A stretch of DNA of 64,000 nt from Pyrrhosoma nymphula (lineage: Eukaryota > Arthropoda > Insecta > Odonata > Coenagrionidae): NCBI GenBank assembly GCA_963573305.1, contig OY754329.1, positions 147,943,266 to 148,007,265 on the forward strand. The letters run 5' to 3'. Below are positions 1 through 11,999 of the stretch, one piece after another. Each line of letters begins with the position of its first letter. Within the stretch, counting starts at the first letter, position 1. The translations under genes were made by a program, and so were the position numbers. The notes under the pieces are model-generated. The model saw only the letters and a list, made by a program, of their open reading frames with translations. It was not told the origin of the DNA and searched no databases.

Positions 1-3000
1 TAGTACTGAATGTGAAGATACCCTTCACTTCTTTGCGTTTGAAATGCTGTCACCAAGTACCTACAAAAGTTTTACTGCTCATTCCTCATATGAAGGACCA
101 AATGGTGGGCCAAATTTCAAATTTTTATTTTCATGCCCAACAAAGATAATGGACATTAAACTTCGCAAATTTTGAAAAATCAAGAACTTGAAAAACTTTA
201 ATTAAAAAAACACTTAAGTCCAAAGCTTAACATTCTGCATACTTAAAGAATGTACCTATAAATTTTAAATAAAAAAATTACAAACATTATATCTCTTTCC
301 TTCCTAAATAAAAAAAATTGTATCAATTGATTTTTTTAGTTAAATGATGAAAACTTTGAAGCAATATTTGTACCCTAAGACTTAATTTTAGGTGGATATA
401 TCTACCAACCTTTATTTAAGTTCATTATTTACTGAATCGATTGGTGTTTGTTTTATTGTTTTAGGGTACATAGAATAGGAGATATTAGCTTTTATGCATA
501 GCACTGAAACCACCTAAAATCGGTGTTTCATTAACATCAAAATGACCACTAACAGGAAAATAAAATTTAAAAAAATAAAATAATCACATATTTGCATTCT
601 CAATAAATGCTAGTTTGTATGGTAAAAATATAAAAAATATGTTAAATGTTCTAGCAACCACCTCTGGACCACTATACATGGATTGACCCTTAAGGGTCGT
701 GAATTTCCCTAACATTTTTACATCATTCTCTATAAGCCTATGATTTTTTCACTATAATTTCACTTACACTAATACAAATCAAGGGTAACAAAACTAAAAA
801 TAGCGTATATCACCAATACACCGGCAAAAGCTGAAGAACCTGAACTAAAATTTACATGGATTTCTTTCCTTCATACCTTGAACCGACAATTGATACACCA
901 CCACATAAGCCTAAAGTAGTAAATGTCTGCAGATAAAGAAGTTGATGAGCATGAATGTTTCACATTTAGAATGAAATTGAAAGAGGGAAGGCGTAAAAAA
1001 AATTAAGTGAAGAGAACTGCAATCTATGTAAAATGAAATCACGTACACGAGTAAAGTATTCAAAAGGGGGATTATGGTTCCACAAGCACACACTACTGAA
1101 AATATCCAATCACTCATGATCATGCGAGATATTCGTTAAGCGTCAACAGGAGTGATCGATAGTTTTGAAATACCAAACTAAAAGTAGCATAAAGAGTGCT
1201 CGCATATCACGCAAACAATATTAGCAATCCCAAGCAAGCAATGGTTGGCTCATTGTTTATATAACCTATTAGTCTGTAGGCGGCGACTAAATTTTTAATA
1301 CTTTCGAATGAATAATTAAGCTAAGCTCATATCCAGCAGCGTCATTAAAACACATCAGCAGCAGTTGTGCGGAAACAGAGCACAGCATGACCATGTGACG
1401 TCACCAAATCCAGCCGATTACGGGAATAATGAGGCCGGCCCCAATAAATCACTCGCCAAATGAACTCCACTATCAATTCGTTAAATCTAAAGCGCCACTT
1501 ACACAAAAACGACGGGCGGGCAGGGTGTAATAAAACTGAGCCAATAAATCAAACAGATTGCCACGGGTGGAGTAAAGCGAGCCGAATGTGCAAGCGTGAC
1601 CTGGTTAAATACACAACGTTTTTTTTCTTAATCGCGCGCAGGCGGGAGTTGACTGCACCCATTCACGTTTATTTAACGCGCTCATTTACGTGCGACGCCA
1701 CACACAGTGCATTCAAGACTTGAAGTGAGGGATTGGGGGAAGAGGAACCTTATTGAATCAAAAAAACGCAGGATTAAAACGGATCCAAAAGCGTGACAGC
1801 AAACGAGAATGTAAATATGTCCGCCCGGGAAGAAAAACAACTGAGCAGCGATAGGCACACGTGCACCGTGAAGCGCCCTCTCTTGCTCTGGGGAAACTCT
1901 ATTCGCTCCGATTTAAGGAGATTCCTCTGTGACTGAGTGAGTCAAAGCAAATACTGAAGTACACCTTTTCATTTGTATTGTTTAAAAAAAGACTGCTTTA
2001 ACTTTTGACATTCTATTGCTATAAAGGTACGAAATATGCAGATTGTTCACCGAATGTTTTTTTCAATGAACACTTCCAGCCATAGGAACCGTCTGCAGCG
2101 CCATTTTTTGGAATGCACTCATTTGGATCAATTGCTTTAGTAATAAACTAAGAACTAAAAAAATAAGATGTCCAATCACTTAAATTTAATTACTATTCAA
2201 TTTATGGGGAAAATTAGATTCTAATAAACTATTTTCCCATAACTGGCATTAGGGTAAATAGTATTTGCCCCATATTTCACTCATGACCGCATTAACAACA
2301 AGTAATTTATTGCTCAATATGCGAAAAAAATAGCACAAATAAGGTGAGATTTTTCGAACAAGGGACACTTTTTTACAAGTAGCCAGAATATGAATAAAAT
2401 TATATTTAAGTAATAGTACGGTGGAACCAGTTGAAAAATAGGAAAGCACACGCGGACTAGGTAACAGGACAAAAGATAGCAAAAGGGAAATACCGAGTGA
2501 ATGGAGGAATGTTTTCCGAAGTACCAATCTAATCTCCTCCCTTTCTCCCACGACCGTCATCGATACCTACGTGGGTGCGGACCGCATTCGAACGGAAAAG
2601 GGGCTGAACACAGGAGAACCGATACCACGAAAGGGAAGAAGAGAGAATCGTTTTAACTCCGAAGAGCGTGAATTTTTATTCCGTCGACGAAAAAGAATGG
2701 CACCAAACGAGCTGCGCAAACGTATATCCCGAGTATGTAGTATGTGCTCTTTACAGGCGAGCATTCGGGCGTCGGGAAATGTTTGTCGAAGAGATTACCC
2801 GGCGTGAGCATTACGGTCGTACGGCAGCGGAGTAAGGCGCTCGGCTATGGACCCTTGCCAGGCGAGAACTCGCGGTGGGGCGGGAGACGTGGGAATTAAC
2901 TACGGAGAGAAATGGGTGCATGAAGGGAATGAATAGGGAGGGCTAGAAAAATAAAGAGGAGACTTAAGGCTGAAGAGGATGATACACATGTTACGACTTT

Positions 3001-4389
3001 AATGTCACGACGAAATTGACTCCAAAAACTCTTACAGAGGAATGGAACCTACGCCATCCATCTGAATCTATTTATGAGAGCGGAGAGGAATAAAGCACTC
3101 AGTGTATAATCCAAATAACCAGAAATATAGCCAATTGCATTTTTATCATTCGGTAAACGTATATGAAGGTATTTCTTCACGGTAGCGGCTTTTATACGAC
3201 CAATGGCAGCGAAAAATATGATGGAAATGAAAACAGCTGCACGATAGAGCTTGGGATCATTCAAAGAAGGCTTTAAATAAGTGTTACCCCTCCGTAAAAG
3301 TAAAAAAAAGTTAAACAAATTCCAAAAACATATCCTAAAAACTACATAAATTATCATTAGAAGAGAAAGTATACAGCATCAACCACTAGAAAATGAAGAT
3401 CTATTAATTAACGAACATGATGTGACTCTTTCATTTAATTAATGTTGAAGAAAACAGGAATAGGAATTTTAGCTTATTTTTAAGGAGACAAAACTGAGAT
3501 AAGCGAACGAACTAGACCAATCAAATGGTGCTTCCCGCAAACTTGGTTGGACATATATCTATGTAAACACTTGAATGGGAGAGGAAATACTAGGGAGTAC
3601 AAAATACTAATATTAGGAATTACCATACATGAACAACTGCAATTACATATCTTTCAGTACACGTGAGAATCAATCAGGTAGGATGATAAGTTAAGTATTA
3701 TCTATGACCCAGTGGGAAATAAAACTAGTGCTTCACAAGTGAGAGCACGATAGTTTTGCATCACTATCTATTCAAGCGTTCTAGACGGTTCCTGCTCAGA
3801 GAGGAGATAGAGAAAACGAATGGAACTGAAATGTCTGCGATTAAATACCAAGTAAAAGGTAATAAAAGATTTTAGAGAGAATTCGCGAGGTAATGAAAAT
3901 TTCAAGCAGTAGAATTTCTAACGGGGATTGCAAATTACATTTGAGAATAAGTTCAACATCGGTTAAAATACATCACTTGGGAACGATATAAAATGCCTAT
4001 TTAAGCGCAAGTGCATGCGGTGATTAACAACCAAAAATTCCCTCCTGATAACGCTGTCTCAAAAACAACGAATCTATTAGTCTACATATAGCTGGGACCT
4101 GAAGCGGAATGCATTACACACTATGGAGAAACTCCACTATTATCTTTCTTTCGACATTCAAGAATATCCTGGTATGTAAATGAGGCTGCTAGTAGGTAAA
4201 CGATTTTCCTACATTCCAGAATTAAAAACTATGCCTATTTATGATTCTTATGATTCACTTTTTGACCTTTTTGTTTTATATTTCATACTATGTTTTCCTA
4301 TGACAATGCTGTATTTCCTATGGTTACATGGGAAAACTATGCAACATATTTCAATTGTATTTTTGGTATAAGGGCTTCAGCCCGTAAAT
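1..4389. other. AT-rich DNA without recognisable gene
   Basis: Only short chance-length open frames occur here and none shows a motif I recognise. A perfect CRE-like TGACGTCA lies at about 1396-1403 in a slightly CpG-richer patch (1380-1900). A 102-codon minus-strand frame at 3049-3357 is hydrophobic and AT-rich; I see no family signature and do not call it a gene. Confidence 0.6.
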
Positions 4390-4390
4390 A

Positions 4391-4418
4391 AATATTATTA
4401 TTATATTATTATTATTTT
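4391..4418. repeat. (ATT)n microsatellite
   Basis: About 28 bases are made almost entirely of ATT units with one interruption. It is a simple-sequence tract in AT-rich DNA. Confidence 0.85.
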
Positions 4419-4419
4419 C

Positions 4420-5042
4420 AGGATGCACGTTTACAAAATTAAATGACGACATCGACGGAGATGGGAAAATGTTGAGTAAGCGGAATAATTTATTTTATAG
4501 CTTGAGGCAAGGCAAATGGTGAAAATAATCATTTAAAAATAGGAAGTTTCATATTAATCAAAGCCAACAATAAACTGTTAGACTACCTACTCATAAGGAA
4601 TAACAGTGACATAAAAATCAGCTAAAGGTAAAATGTTTTCAGCTGATCTTTTTACTCACAAAATTTGCTCACGAGCATGTCAGGTTGATTAAATCACAGA
4701 ATGAACTGGAAAATAAACCCTTATAAGCGGTGGATAAAACTGGAATACACGAAATATCAATACGCCCTTTAAAGAGCACTAGCAAAGACCATGCCGGATA
4801 CAATAATGAGAGGTTATCTATGGACTGAAGGAAAATAAAGTATCAAAAAGAATAATTTTTTAACAATAGGGGTCAAGATGAAGAATGAAGCAACAAGGAG
4901 CACATGTAAAACATTTTATTTAATTACGAACCAGCAACAGGATAGAGAAATGAAACAATCAAGAAAACCGAATGAGAGAAACAGGAACTAAAAGTAAGGG
5001 ACAAAATAAGAAAAAAAGATAAGTCAGAAACGGATTTACAAC
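4420..5042. other. AT-rich spacer, nothing recognised
   Basis: I see no open frame of note, no RNA-like fold and no repeat boundary in this stretch, which leads up to the hairpin retroelement that follows. Confidence 0.55.
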
Positions 5043-5148
5043 GACGATCTTAGGAATAAAATCCACAGCTTCAGGCTCTTATTTGTAGAAACTTTTAACA
5101 TTCATTACAATAAATTTTTGTACTTTTCGACACTTTTTATTTTTTTAA

Positions 5149-5188
5149 ACACTACGCGTTTCACCAATGTTATGGCATCGTCAGGTGT
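5149..5188 (-). ncRNA. Hammerhead-ribozyme-like motif, copy 1 minus-strand arm
   Basis: Read on the minus strand, ACAC pairs with GTGT as stem I. It is followed by CTGACGA, a stem II of roughly GCCA/TGGT closing an A/T-rich loop, GAAA, the self-complementary stem III hexamer ACGCGT, and A as the nucleotide at the predicted cleavage site. All catalytic-core positions of the CUGANGA...GAAA pattern are present. The very short palindromic stem III is the form reported for hammerheads of Penelope-like elements, which are thought to act better as dimers. Activity is not shown. Confidence 0.6.
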
Positions 5189-5199
5189 AGTAGTTTATT

Positions 5200-5239
5200 A
5201 CACCTGACGATGCCATAAAATTGGTGAAACGTGTAGTGT
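5200..5239 (+). ncRNA. Hammerhead-ribozyme-like motif, copy 1 plus-strand arm
   Basis: This is the inverted partner of the preceding motif: ACAC, CTGACGA, stem II, GAAAC, GTGTA, GTGT. Stem I pairing (ACAC with GTGT) and the conserved core are intact. Stem III has one change relative to the other arm (ACGTGT instead of ACGCGT), so the hexamer is no longer perfectly self-complementary. Confidence 0.55.
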
Positions 5240-5459
5240 TAAAAAAAATACAAAAGGTAGAAAAGTACAAAAACTTTATTGTAATGACAATCTTAGGGAC
5301 GATAAAGGAATTGATACATAAATGGACATAACACCTGATATGCAAGGAAACATTTCTTCCTCATGAAGAAGAAGAGAATGAAGGATTTTTTTATGAGTCA
5401 TGCACGTCGAAAGTTTCGGGGCACTCGTGGTGTCTGTTCTCAACTCGAGCTCATGATCA

Positions 5460-5930
5460 CGACGTGAACGTTGAGGATGCCCTGGCATTACCGGCACCAC
5501 GTGACGAACAATGTCGAAATGGAACTAGCCAGCAGAAAGGCCTTTCAGGCGACGGCGTCACTGACCCTGTGCTAACCTCGGCCCGAAATGAGATCGCACT
5601 CATGGGCGCATGGATCCCATCCTTTCGCTTGCGACACCAGCATCCTGTCGTCATTTCGAAGATGTCAACACGTGTGAAAACGCACGTGTTGCTCACCCTA
5701 ATCCCCCAGCCGGCTGGATTTCACACACGGCCCTGCGAACAGACCCTTGCAGCCTCCCGCGAGCCAGACCCACAATTACCCGCTCCGCCGAATTTAGACC
5801 CCTTGCTCGAACGACGGGCCGTAGATACGTGCGCTCGAGCGAGGCTACGGCTCGTGAGAGAGCAGACAGTACATCCGCCATAATTAGAGGAAGATGGTGC
5901 GGAGGGAAGGAGAAAGATAAAAGATAAATA
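5460..5930. other. GC- and CpG-rich island
   Basis: The base composition rises sharply compared with the flanks and CpG is abundant. Overlapping open frames occur on both strands (for example 139 codons at 5464-5883 on the plus strand), as expected where A/T-rich stop codons are rare. I see no protein motif. It could be a regulatory island or a relic of a GC-rich repeat. Confidence 0.5.
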
Positions 5931-6179
5931 CAGGAACTGGACTGTCCATAAAAAGCGGGTGAGCCTCGAGTGATTACCCAACTATGAGCTACGAGGAATA
6001 CTGGAGAAATGGATGAAAATACCGATTGCTATTGGCAGCTAACTAAATACCTACGCTATTGATATTATTACAGCTCCATCTCATGATAGCGCTGGATCTC
6101 CTTCCTCATTTACGATTGGTGGTTGCATAAAACTGACAATAAAAGCCGACCCTCAAATCTTTCATCTTAGAACATTGTG

Positions 6180-6980
6180 TCAGTGAAACCGAGTGATTCC
6201 CATGCCACATAGCACTATACTAGCAATAGCTACGTTTGAGAGGAACTCTCGGAGAAACTTTGAGTCGTGGGACATGGGCTTTACAAAGGACCGGTCGCAC
6301 AACGTCTGTTTAGGGCCCTGGAGCGTTTTCCTATTGACGCAGTCAATCCATTTCTTCTCATGCTCCCTTTCAGCCTCATTCCTTTTCTCACCCTTTAACT
6401 TTCGAATACCGCCAATTAGTATAAACGGAAATAAAAAAGGGTTACATGGGTGAGTTAGCGTCTTATTCGGTCTCTTCATCACTCCCCTTTCTTTCCCTTG
6501 CCCCCTCACCGCATCGGTTGCTCCCAATCTGACGTCACTTCCGGACGTTGACGAACAAAAAAAGCATGAAGTGCGACCAATGGCGAATTGGATAACGGCC
6601 TTAGTTACGATGAACCTAGCGCATAAACAACTTTCGCACTCTAGCCGTGAGAAAAAAAGAGATAAATGAAAATAAACTGCGTTTAACAGCTTTGCAATTC
6701 CACGAAATCGGTGTCCTATGCCTTCCCGATCGAGTATAAAAACAGAATTGGCACGAACAGCCATACATTTCAATTTTGCGAGGAGATGATCGAATACATC
6801 AACTCGTACCAAAAGGCCGGAGGTGGTGCGCCAGCCAGCCAAGATGGCGAACACAGTGGGATCACAGCAATGGAGGCTCATCCAGGGAGGTGATCCACCG
6901 CGACTGTGTACGTAATAACAAATACTAAATTTCCACATTTTCCTTTTTATTTTTTTAAATACTGCCTTCACTGTTGACAA
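6180..6980 (-). other. 266-codon open reading frame, coding status doubtful
   Basis: This is the longest open frame of the window. The predicted product (starting MSTVKAVFKKIKRK) has basic ends, cysteines and scattered hydrophobic stretches but no domain I recognise. The frame contains runs such as the KLKGEKRNEAEREHEKK segment near residues 194-210 that look like translated purine-rich DNA. No splice or poly(A) context supports a gene. A CRE/ETS/CCAAT cluster lies inside the same interval on the opposite strand. I regard it as a chance frame in moderately GC-rich DNA, with a small possibility of a lineage-specific gene. Confidence 0.2.
6530..6581 (+). promoter_or_regulatory. CRE + ETS + CCAAT motif cluster
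   Basis: A perfect TGACGTCA (6530-6537) runs directly into CTTCCGG (6538-6544), an ETS-type core. A CCAAT box inside GACCAATGGCG follows 33 bases later (6577-6581). This trio is typical of CpG-type housekeeping promoters in animals. A TATA-like TATAAAAA lies at about 6736. No transcript or downstream exon is recognisable, so a promoter function is inference from motif clustering alone. Confidence 0.35.
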
Positions 6981-7248
6981 TCCTTAGGTATTATAAAATA
7001 AAATAAGGTACAAAACATGCAGAGTATTCGACGATTACATTCCTAAATATAACTTATGTCCAGCCGTAGGTGCTAACGGTATCACCATTTTTCACAAATT
7101 AACGCATTATGACCTTATTTATTTAAGAAAGTTACTAATTATTAAAAAAACAAGTTGGGAAGGTACCTACATTTTATTTATATTCAATTATCTGGGGTAA
7201 TTTGCTTCTTACAGGCAGTTTTTAGATAAAATTAAAATTGTATATGCA

Positions 7249-7266
7249 TAAATAAATAAATAAATA
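7249..7266. repeat. (AAAT)n microsatellite
   Basis: Four to five AAAT units are repeated in tandem. Confidence 0.8.
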
Positions 7267-7499
7267 CATTCATACAAACATGCATAAGTATACTATTATC
7301 TATATGATACTATTTTCCCCGATGCCTCACCTATTCTGGAATTAAATACCATATAATTTCAAGTTCAATTTGCGACCAAAAATAGCAAAGGAAACGTATG
7401 ATTTTGTCGTTCATATCAAGCAAAGGGAACCTTTCATAATAACTGCCCATAATATGAATAAAATGACTTTCAAGTAATATTACGGTGGAACTACCTTAA

Positions 7500-7900
7500 G
7501 ACCCTCTTTCTCCATAAGGGGAGGAGAGAGGTCGATGGAGGAGGGGTGGATGATGTCTCCAGAGATGATGCAATTAAGGCAGTCAGTCCCACCCTACAGC
7601 CACGTGAGAGGATGGGGTTGGTCTCCGTCGATCGATCGTAAATGTCCCTCCATCTCGCCTCTCAATCCCCCAATGTGTCCATCATCGTCTCGCTGGTCGA
7701 CTTTTTTCAGTGTGTTAGCGTCACGCGATAAGCTTCCGGAAGAGCGGTTGGGCGATGACGATCGGCTGAGAGGAATGGAATTGGAGGAACGGAACGGGGG
7801 GATCGAACGGTGGAATGGAGGAGGAGGGAGACGAAAAGAGAGGGACAGCGGAAGATAAAGGAATGGAGGAAGCGAAGTGAGAGAAAGTGACAAGGGCTGG
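7500..7900. other. Purine-rich, GC-richer segment
   Basis: The plus strand becomes strongly purine-biased (GGA, GAGG units), especially 7770-7890, giving overlapping open frames with serine/proline-rich or arginine/glutamate-rich translations. These frames look like low-complexity artefacts and not genes. Confidence 0.5.
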
Positions 7901-9053
7901 GAAAGGCAGGCGAACGATAAATGAGAGTTGTATTAGGATAAAAAAATAAATAAATAGGTCATCTCGAAGGTTGTGCGGCCAAAAAGCAATCTCCCATGTC
8001 ATCATATCATATTACATGATCTCGGGGTCGTTGAACATGCAAGGAGAACTAATTTCTGAGAAATACGGAAAATATATGCCATCAAATAATTAAGGATAAA
8101 ATATTATACATCACCATTTAGACAAACTTTTTTATTGTAAAAGAGGCAGAAAAATTCGAAAAATCCTCCAGAAAAACAATAAAACCATAGTTACCACAAA
8201 TTTTTGGTTGACTAAGAGTTGAATTCCCTTCTAATCAATTCCATAAGAATAATGTTTTCAGTTAAATTTGATATAATATATCAGTATTATGATGATGAAT
8301 ATGAAAAATCTGGAAATAAATCCGCTGTTACTTCTTTTACACACGATAAAAAAATTAAAATATGTTAGCTTGGTATAACATTTATTAGTAAAAACAGTCA
8401 CAATTACAGTTTTAAATTTAACTTTATTCATCTTTTACATAGATTATGCGCATAGTTAGCTCAGGGAATCTAAACCTGCTTCACATCACAAGCATTAGGG
8501 AATGTAATTATATCAGGCATATGATATTCTATCTATTGAGGTCTTCACGAAGAAATGTCTGCTTTGCTGCGCCAAAACTTTAAAACACAATGGGAATTAG
8601 TTTAGCTAATAGTTTTGACTAAATTAAAACAAACACCCTTGAAATGTCATAATCATTCTTAATTTATCCACAGCTATGCACCAAGGCGAAAAAGAGCTAT
8701 AACCCTATCTTCACTAGTGAAGGTATGCCACACAAAACAATCTTTCCGAAGATTATTTATAATTGCTCTTAAACTAAAAACTGAGAGAGCATCGCACCAG
8801 AGACTGTAGAGCGACATGAACTAAAATAACCCTCCACAAATATTTATAAAAATGCCAACCCTATCTTTCCAATGGTATTCTATAAATATTTCTTGCGGAA
8901 TTAAGTTGTTTATTTAATTTATACCAGACTGATTGGAAATTTATCATAACCAGGTTGTTCAAAACGTATACAATGCAACAGATACTATAAACTGAATGAG
9001 ATCAAAGAAAGTAGTACTCTCGCAACAGCGGTGAGAATCGCACACATGCGGCC
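7901..9053. other. AT-rich spacer, nothing recognised
   Basis: No frame, repeat boundary or RNA fold stood out in this stretch. Confidence 0.5.
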
Positions 9054-9056
9054 TAA

Positions 9057-9101
9057 AGGCCATGTAACACGGCACGATTTCCTTGTGATCCTGTCGAGCG
9101 C
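9057..9101 (+). repeat. Left terminal inverted repeat of the Harbinger-type element
   Basis: The 45-bp terminus starts AGGCCATGTAACACGGCAC and follows directly after the TAA duplication. Confidence 0.85.
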
Positions 9102-9674
9102 TATCTATGACCTTCACTCTAGAATCGAGTGCGACTCATGAAAGAAAGTACAACCATCCCTCGATAGGATCGTCTCGACGCGTCGTTGTCGTCGTGTCCG
9201 ACCGTTTTTTTTTACCAATACCTATAAAACTTATTTTTCATCGTAGAACGACGATTAAAAGACGTACGTACTCGCACGATTATCAGGAGTACGATGAAAA
9301 ATATGGCGTAGTTTCTGAAGTTTAAATAATACTGGGTAAGGTTAGGTATTTTTGTGGTTGCCCCCCGCCTCGTGGCCGGGGAGAGAGGCTAGCTTTGGGC
9401 CAGAGTGCTCGGGAAAGGGTCGCGGAGGTGGGACTCACCGGACTCACCCAACTGGCGACTACCTACAACATGGTCCCACATGACTGCCTTTAACAGTTTT
9501 TTAGGTGACGAATCGAGGCTCTGTGATTGGTGATTGCGCTCGACGTTCGAGTGAAAATAGAGGCTCTCTCAACTTCACTCGACGCGTCGCATGGTCGTCG
9601 AGCGATAGTCGAGACAGCGTCGAGGGGTATGAAACACGTAACGACCCAATGTCGATGTCGTTGAGAGCGGCATC

Positions 9675-9719
9675 GCGCTCGACGGGATCGCAAGGAAATT
9701 GTGCCGTGTTACATGGCCT
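9675..9719 (-). repeat. Right terminal inverted repeat of the Harbinger-type element
   Basis: This is the reverse complement of the left terminus with three mismatches, followed directly by the second TAA. Confidence 0.85.
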
Positions 9720-9722
9720 TAA

Positions 9723-11899
9723 AATACATGCGAAAATTCTCTCACTGATTTCTGCGGCGATTAGCGTAGAAAGGGAAATTATACCAAGACCACCGCTACC
9801 ATAACTCAGTTTGAGAAGTCTCAATCGCTGGATGACCACCACCACACTTCACCTCGCCGGAAAGAGTGAGGACATATTGTCAGGACAGAGCCGTTTTATT
9901 CAATGCTGGGGTAAGGAGAAAAAAAGTTGCAGATTGGTTAAATAAAAAAAATACAGCTCACTATATTCTCTCATTTAAAAATTTCATTTCCATGGATACT
10001 CGTACTTCATGAAGTAATAAAGTTTCAAGATTATAAAAATGCATCGAGGTGGAGGGCGGCCAGGGTTTCCATGTCTTTCGATGTCGGTTACCAGTTCCAA
10101 CATTCCCAAAATGAAGGATTTTCATTCAGAAAAGCCATGAGGGGTGGAGGAAAGTTTATTGTCAAACGCTGAAGTGTTAGCTAATCGATAAAAATTTACC
10201 GCGAAAAAAACTATCTGGAATAATGCTTGGTACTGCTGAAAAGTGGTTTCAACACACCAAATTCTCAAATCATTCGCGATCACGGGACTCCTCAGTAGCA
10301 CATTATCTTTAGGAGTTACAAACAAACAACCCCCGAATGAAAGGCTTATCGCGCAGTTCTGATAAATGTGAAATCATTATATCTGAACCAAAGACCCTCT
10401 TAAGTCAAACACTCAACCCGATGGGCTACCTTTTTCCCTTGGCTGAGTCGCAGCCTATACTCCCAGTGAAGTACCCATTCGGCAAATAGGTAGCTATGTT
10501 AAATGGCGTCTCTCATCCCTCTTGGGGTAGGATGGAATCGACGTCAGACCACACCCATGCTCTTGTAAATCTGCCACATATCTAACTCACTCGATTAACC
10601 CATCCCTTAAAATGCTACAAATGACACGACTAGGCACGTGTCTAACCTAGTTTCTACAATAAGGGCGTAGGCATACATTCCAGGGGTCGATAGTAATGCA
10701 CCCTTGGCACGTTTCCCTAGCAGGGATCGACCGAGGTGGAGATGCAACGATCTGCGGCCAGGATACGGGCCGTGGAGCACTTCGGCCCACTGAAGGTGCC
10801 GCTGAATGGTCTTCCTCGAGAAATATATACGCTTTCACGTGCCCCTCTAAGTACAGTATTAAGTTCATGTCCACTTAAGTATCTTGCTCCACCACCACTT
10901 CAAATAATTCTCAGAACAACTGAGAATTGGAGTGAGACCCGGAGTTTTCACGACGAAGAATCAAATTAAGACTGCTGAAGCAAATATAGCATGAGAATAA
11001 GAAGTTAAAACTTGGACATGAACGTTTTGAGATAAAATAAAACCTCAATTGGTAAAATTACACCCATTTTAGGGAACACTTAAAATCATAGTTAAATAGC
11101 ACTTCTTCACTTAATGTTATTTCCCGTGTGATGACATATAGTAGCATCTTGGTGACGCGTAACTAGAACTCCGAATGCATTTCCATCATGCACCGAAAAA
11201 TCGCAGAGAAATTACATCGTTAAAAATATAACGGCAAACAACAATGCAATTCACCAATAACGTCATACTTCCTCCGACAAACTGCCTCCTTAATGAAGTC
11301 CTTCGAGCAGACCCCCACCGTACCTGGGTTATCAACAGCCCCTGTACACTCTTTCTCCCCCTGAATCATCAGCTCCGCTATCTTTAAAAGACTGAGAGAC
11401 CTTGAGGGGAAAGGAGGGACGGGCGGAAAGGCCAATGGAGGGAGAGATAATACGCCCCCGGCGAGCAAAAAATAATAAAGCGACTCCTCCTTTAATCAGT
11501 TTCGTTATCCCCTGAGGAAGGTTAGGATCGGAAGGGGGCCCTCTTATTACATATGTACGCGTGAATGTGTACATGCAGGTATACATACTTTCTTTCAAGC
11601 AGCTCGGGGAGATAATTGAAGGCAGAGGAACGAATGGCGAGGGGGTCGCGGGGGGAGAAACGGCAGCTTCAATCTCCTCCCGTTCGGATTCAACCTCATG
11701 GGAGGACGGCTGGCGACGCCAATGATGGCACCTTCTCTCTAACGGAAATTCCTCAGCCAAGAATAATATAAGCTATAAACGAGGTGATAATCATGGTGAG
11801 CATTACTCAAGAACGCATGGTAATATGGAGCTTGAATTATATTTGAAAATATTTCTACGATAAGTTCATATTCTTAAATGCACAAGATATGAAATTTTC
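9723..11899. other. Mixed AT-rich DNA with a weak tRNA-like relic
   Basis: Apart from the possible SINE relic at 10381-10430 I see only short open frames. The 142-codon minus-strand frame at 11332-11760 runs through a GC-richer patch and has a glutamate/serine/proline-biased product without a recognisable domain. Confidence 0.45.
10381..10430 (-). mobile_element. Possible degenerate tRNA-derived SINE head
   Basis: On the minus strand GGTAGCCCATCGGGTTGAGTG resembles a pol III A box, and about 30 bases downstream GGTTCAGATAT resembles a decayed B box (GGTTCRANNCC). The spacing fits a tRNA-derived promoter. The cloverleaf cannot be completed and no target duplication was found. Confidence 0.35.
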
Positions 11900-11995
11900 C
11901 TTAAAAAACGTTGTTTTATGAAAATATTCCTCGTTAAAAATTACACGCACTTGACGGCGCAAAACTCTACGTCACGAAACGGTGTCACTATTTGT
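11900..11995 (+). repeat. Dispersed repeat family A, copy 1
   Basis: The words TTTTATGAA.ATATT, GTTAAA, GACGGCG.AAAA and TACGTCA occur here in the same order and similar spacing as on the minus strand at 18345-18440. Similarity covers about 80-100 bp. The family is unknown to me. Confidence 0.5.
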
Positions 11996-11999
11996 GTTT

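Larger units (their letters stand above)
5055..5285 (-). mobile_element. Hairpin retroelement with paired hammerhead-like arms (PLE-related), copy 1
   Basis: Two inverted arms of about 87 nt (5103-5189 and 5199-5286) are separated by a spacer of about 9 nt. A 48-nt asymmetric tail (5055-5102) lies on one side. An imperfect direct repeat, GAC[G/A]ATCTTAGG at 5043-5054 and 5286-5297 (11 of 12), brackets the whole and looks like a target-site duplication. Each arm reads CTGACGA, a short stem, GAAACGYGTA, then GTGT, the layout of a minimal hammerhead ribozyme. Read on the minus strand the tail contains the coding-like stretch EPEAVDF just after a stop, resembling the tails of copies 2 and 3. Hammerheads are known in terminal repeats of Penelope-like elements; assignment to that group is inference. 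The element is too small to be autonomous. Confidence 0.7.
9057..9719. mobile_element. Non-autonomous PIF/Harbinger-type DNA transposon
   Basis: The 663-bp unit begins and ends with inverted repeats AGGCCATGTAACACGGCAC... that match at 42 of 45 positions (mismatches at TIR positions 20, 30 and 36). It is flanked by a TAA on each side (9054-9056 and 9720-9722). A 3-bp TWA duplication with GGCC-starting termini is characteristic of the PIF/Harbinger superfamily. The subterminal DNA is CpG-rich with repeated TCGA/CGACG words on both sides. No transposase frame is present, so mobilisation would need a helper in trans. A poly(T) run lies near 9205, and a GC-rich patch at 9360-9450 could be a later nested insertion. 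Confidence 0.85.

Noticed and set aside
11332..11760. 142-codon minus-strand frame
   Set aside because: The predicted protein is biased and unrecognised, and overlapping frames exist; no support beyond length.
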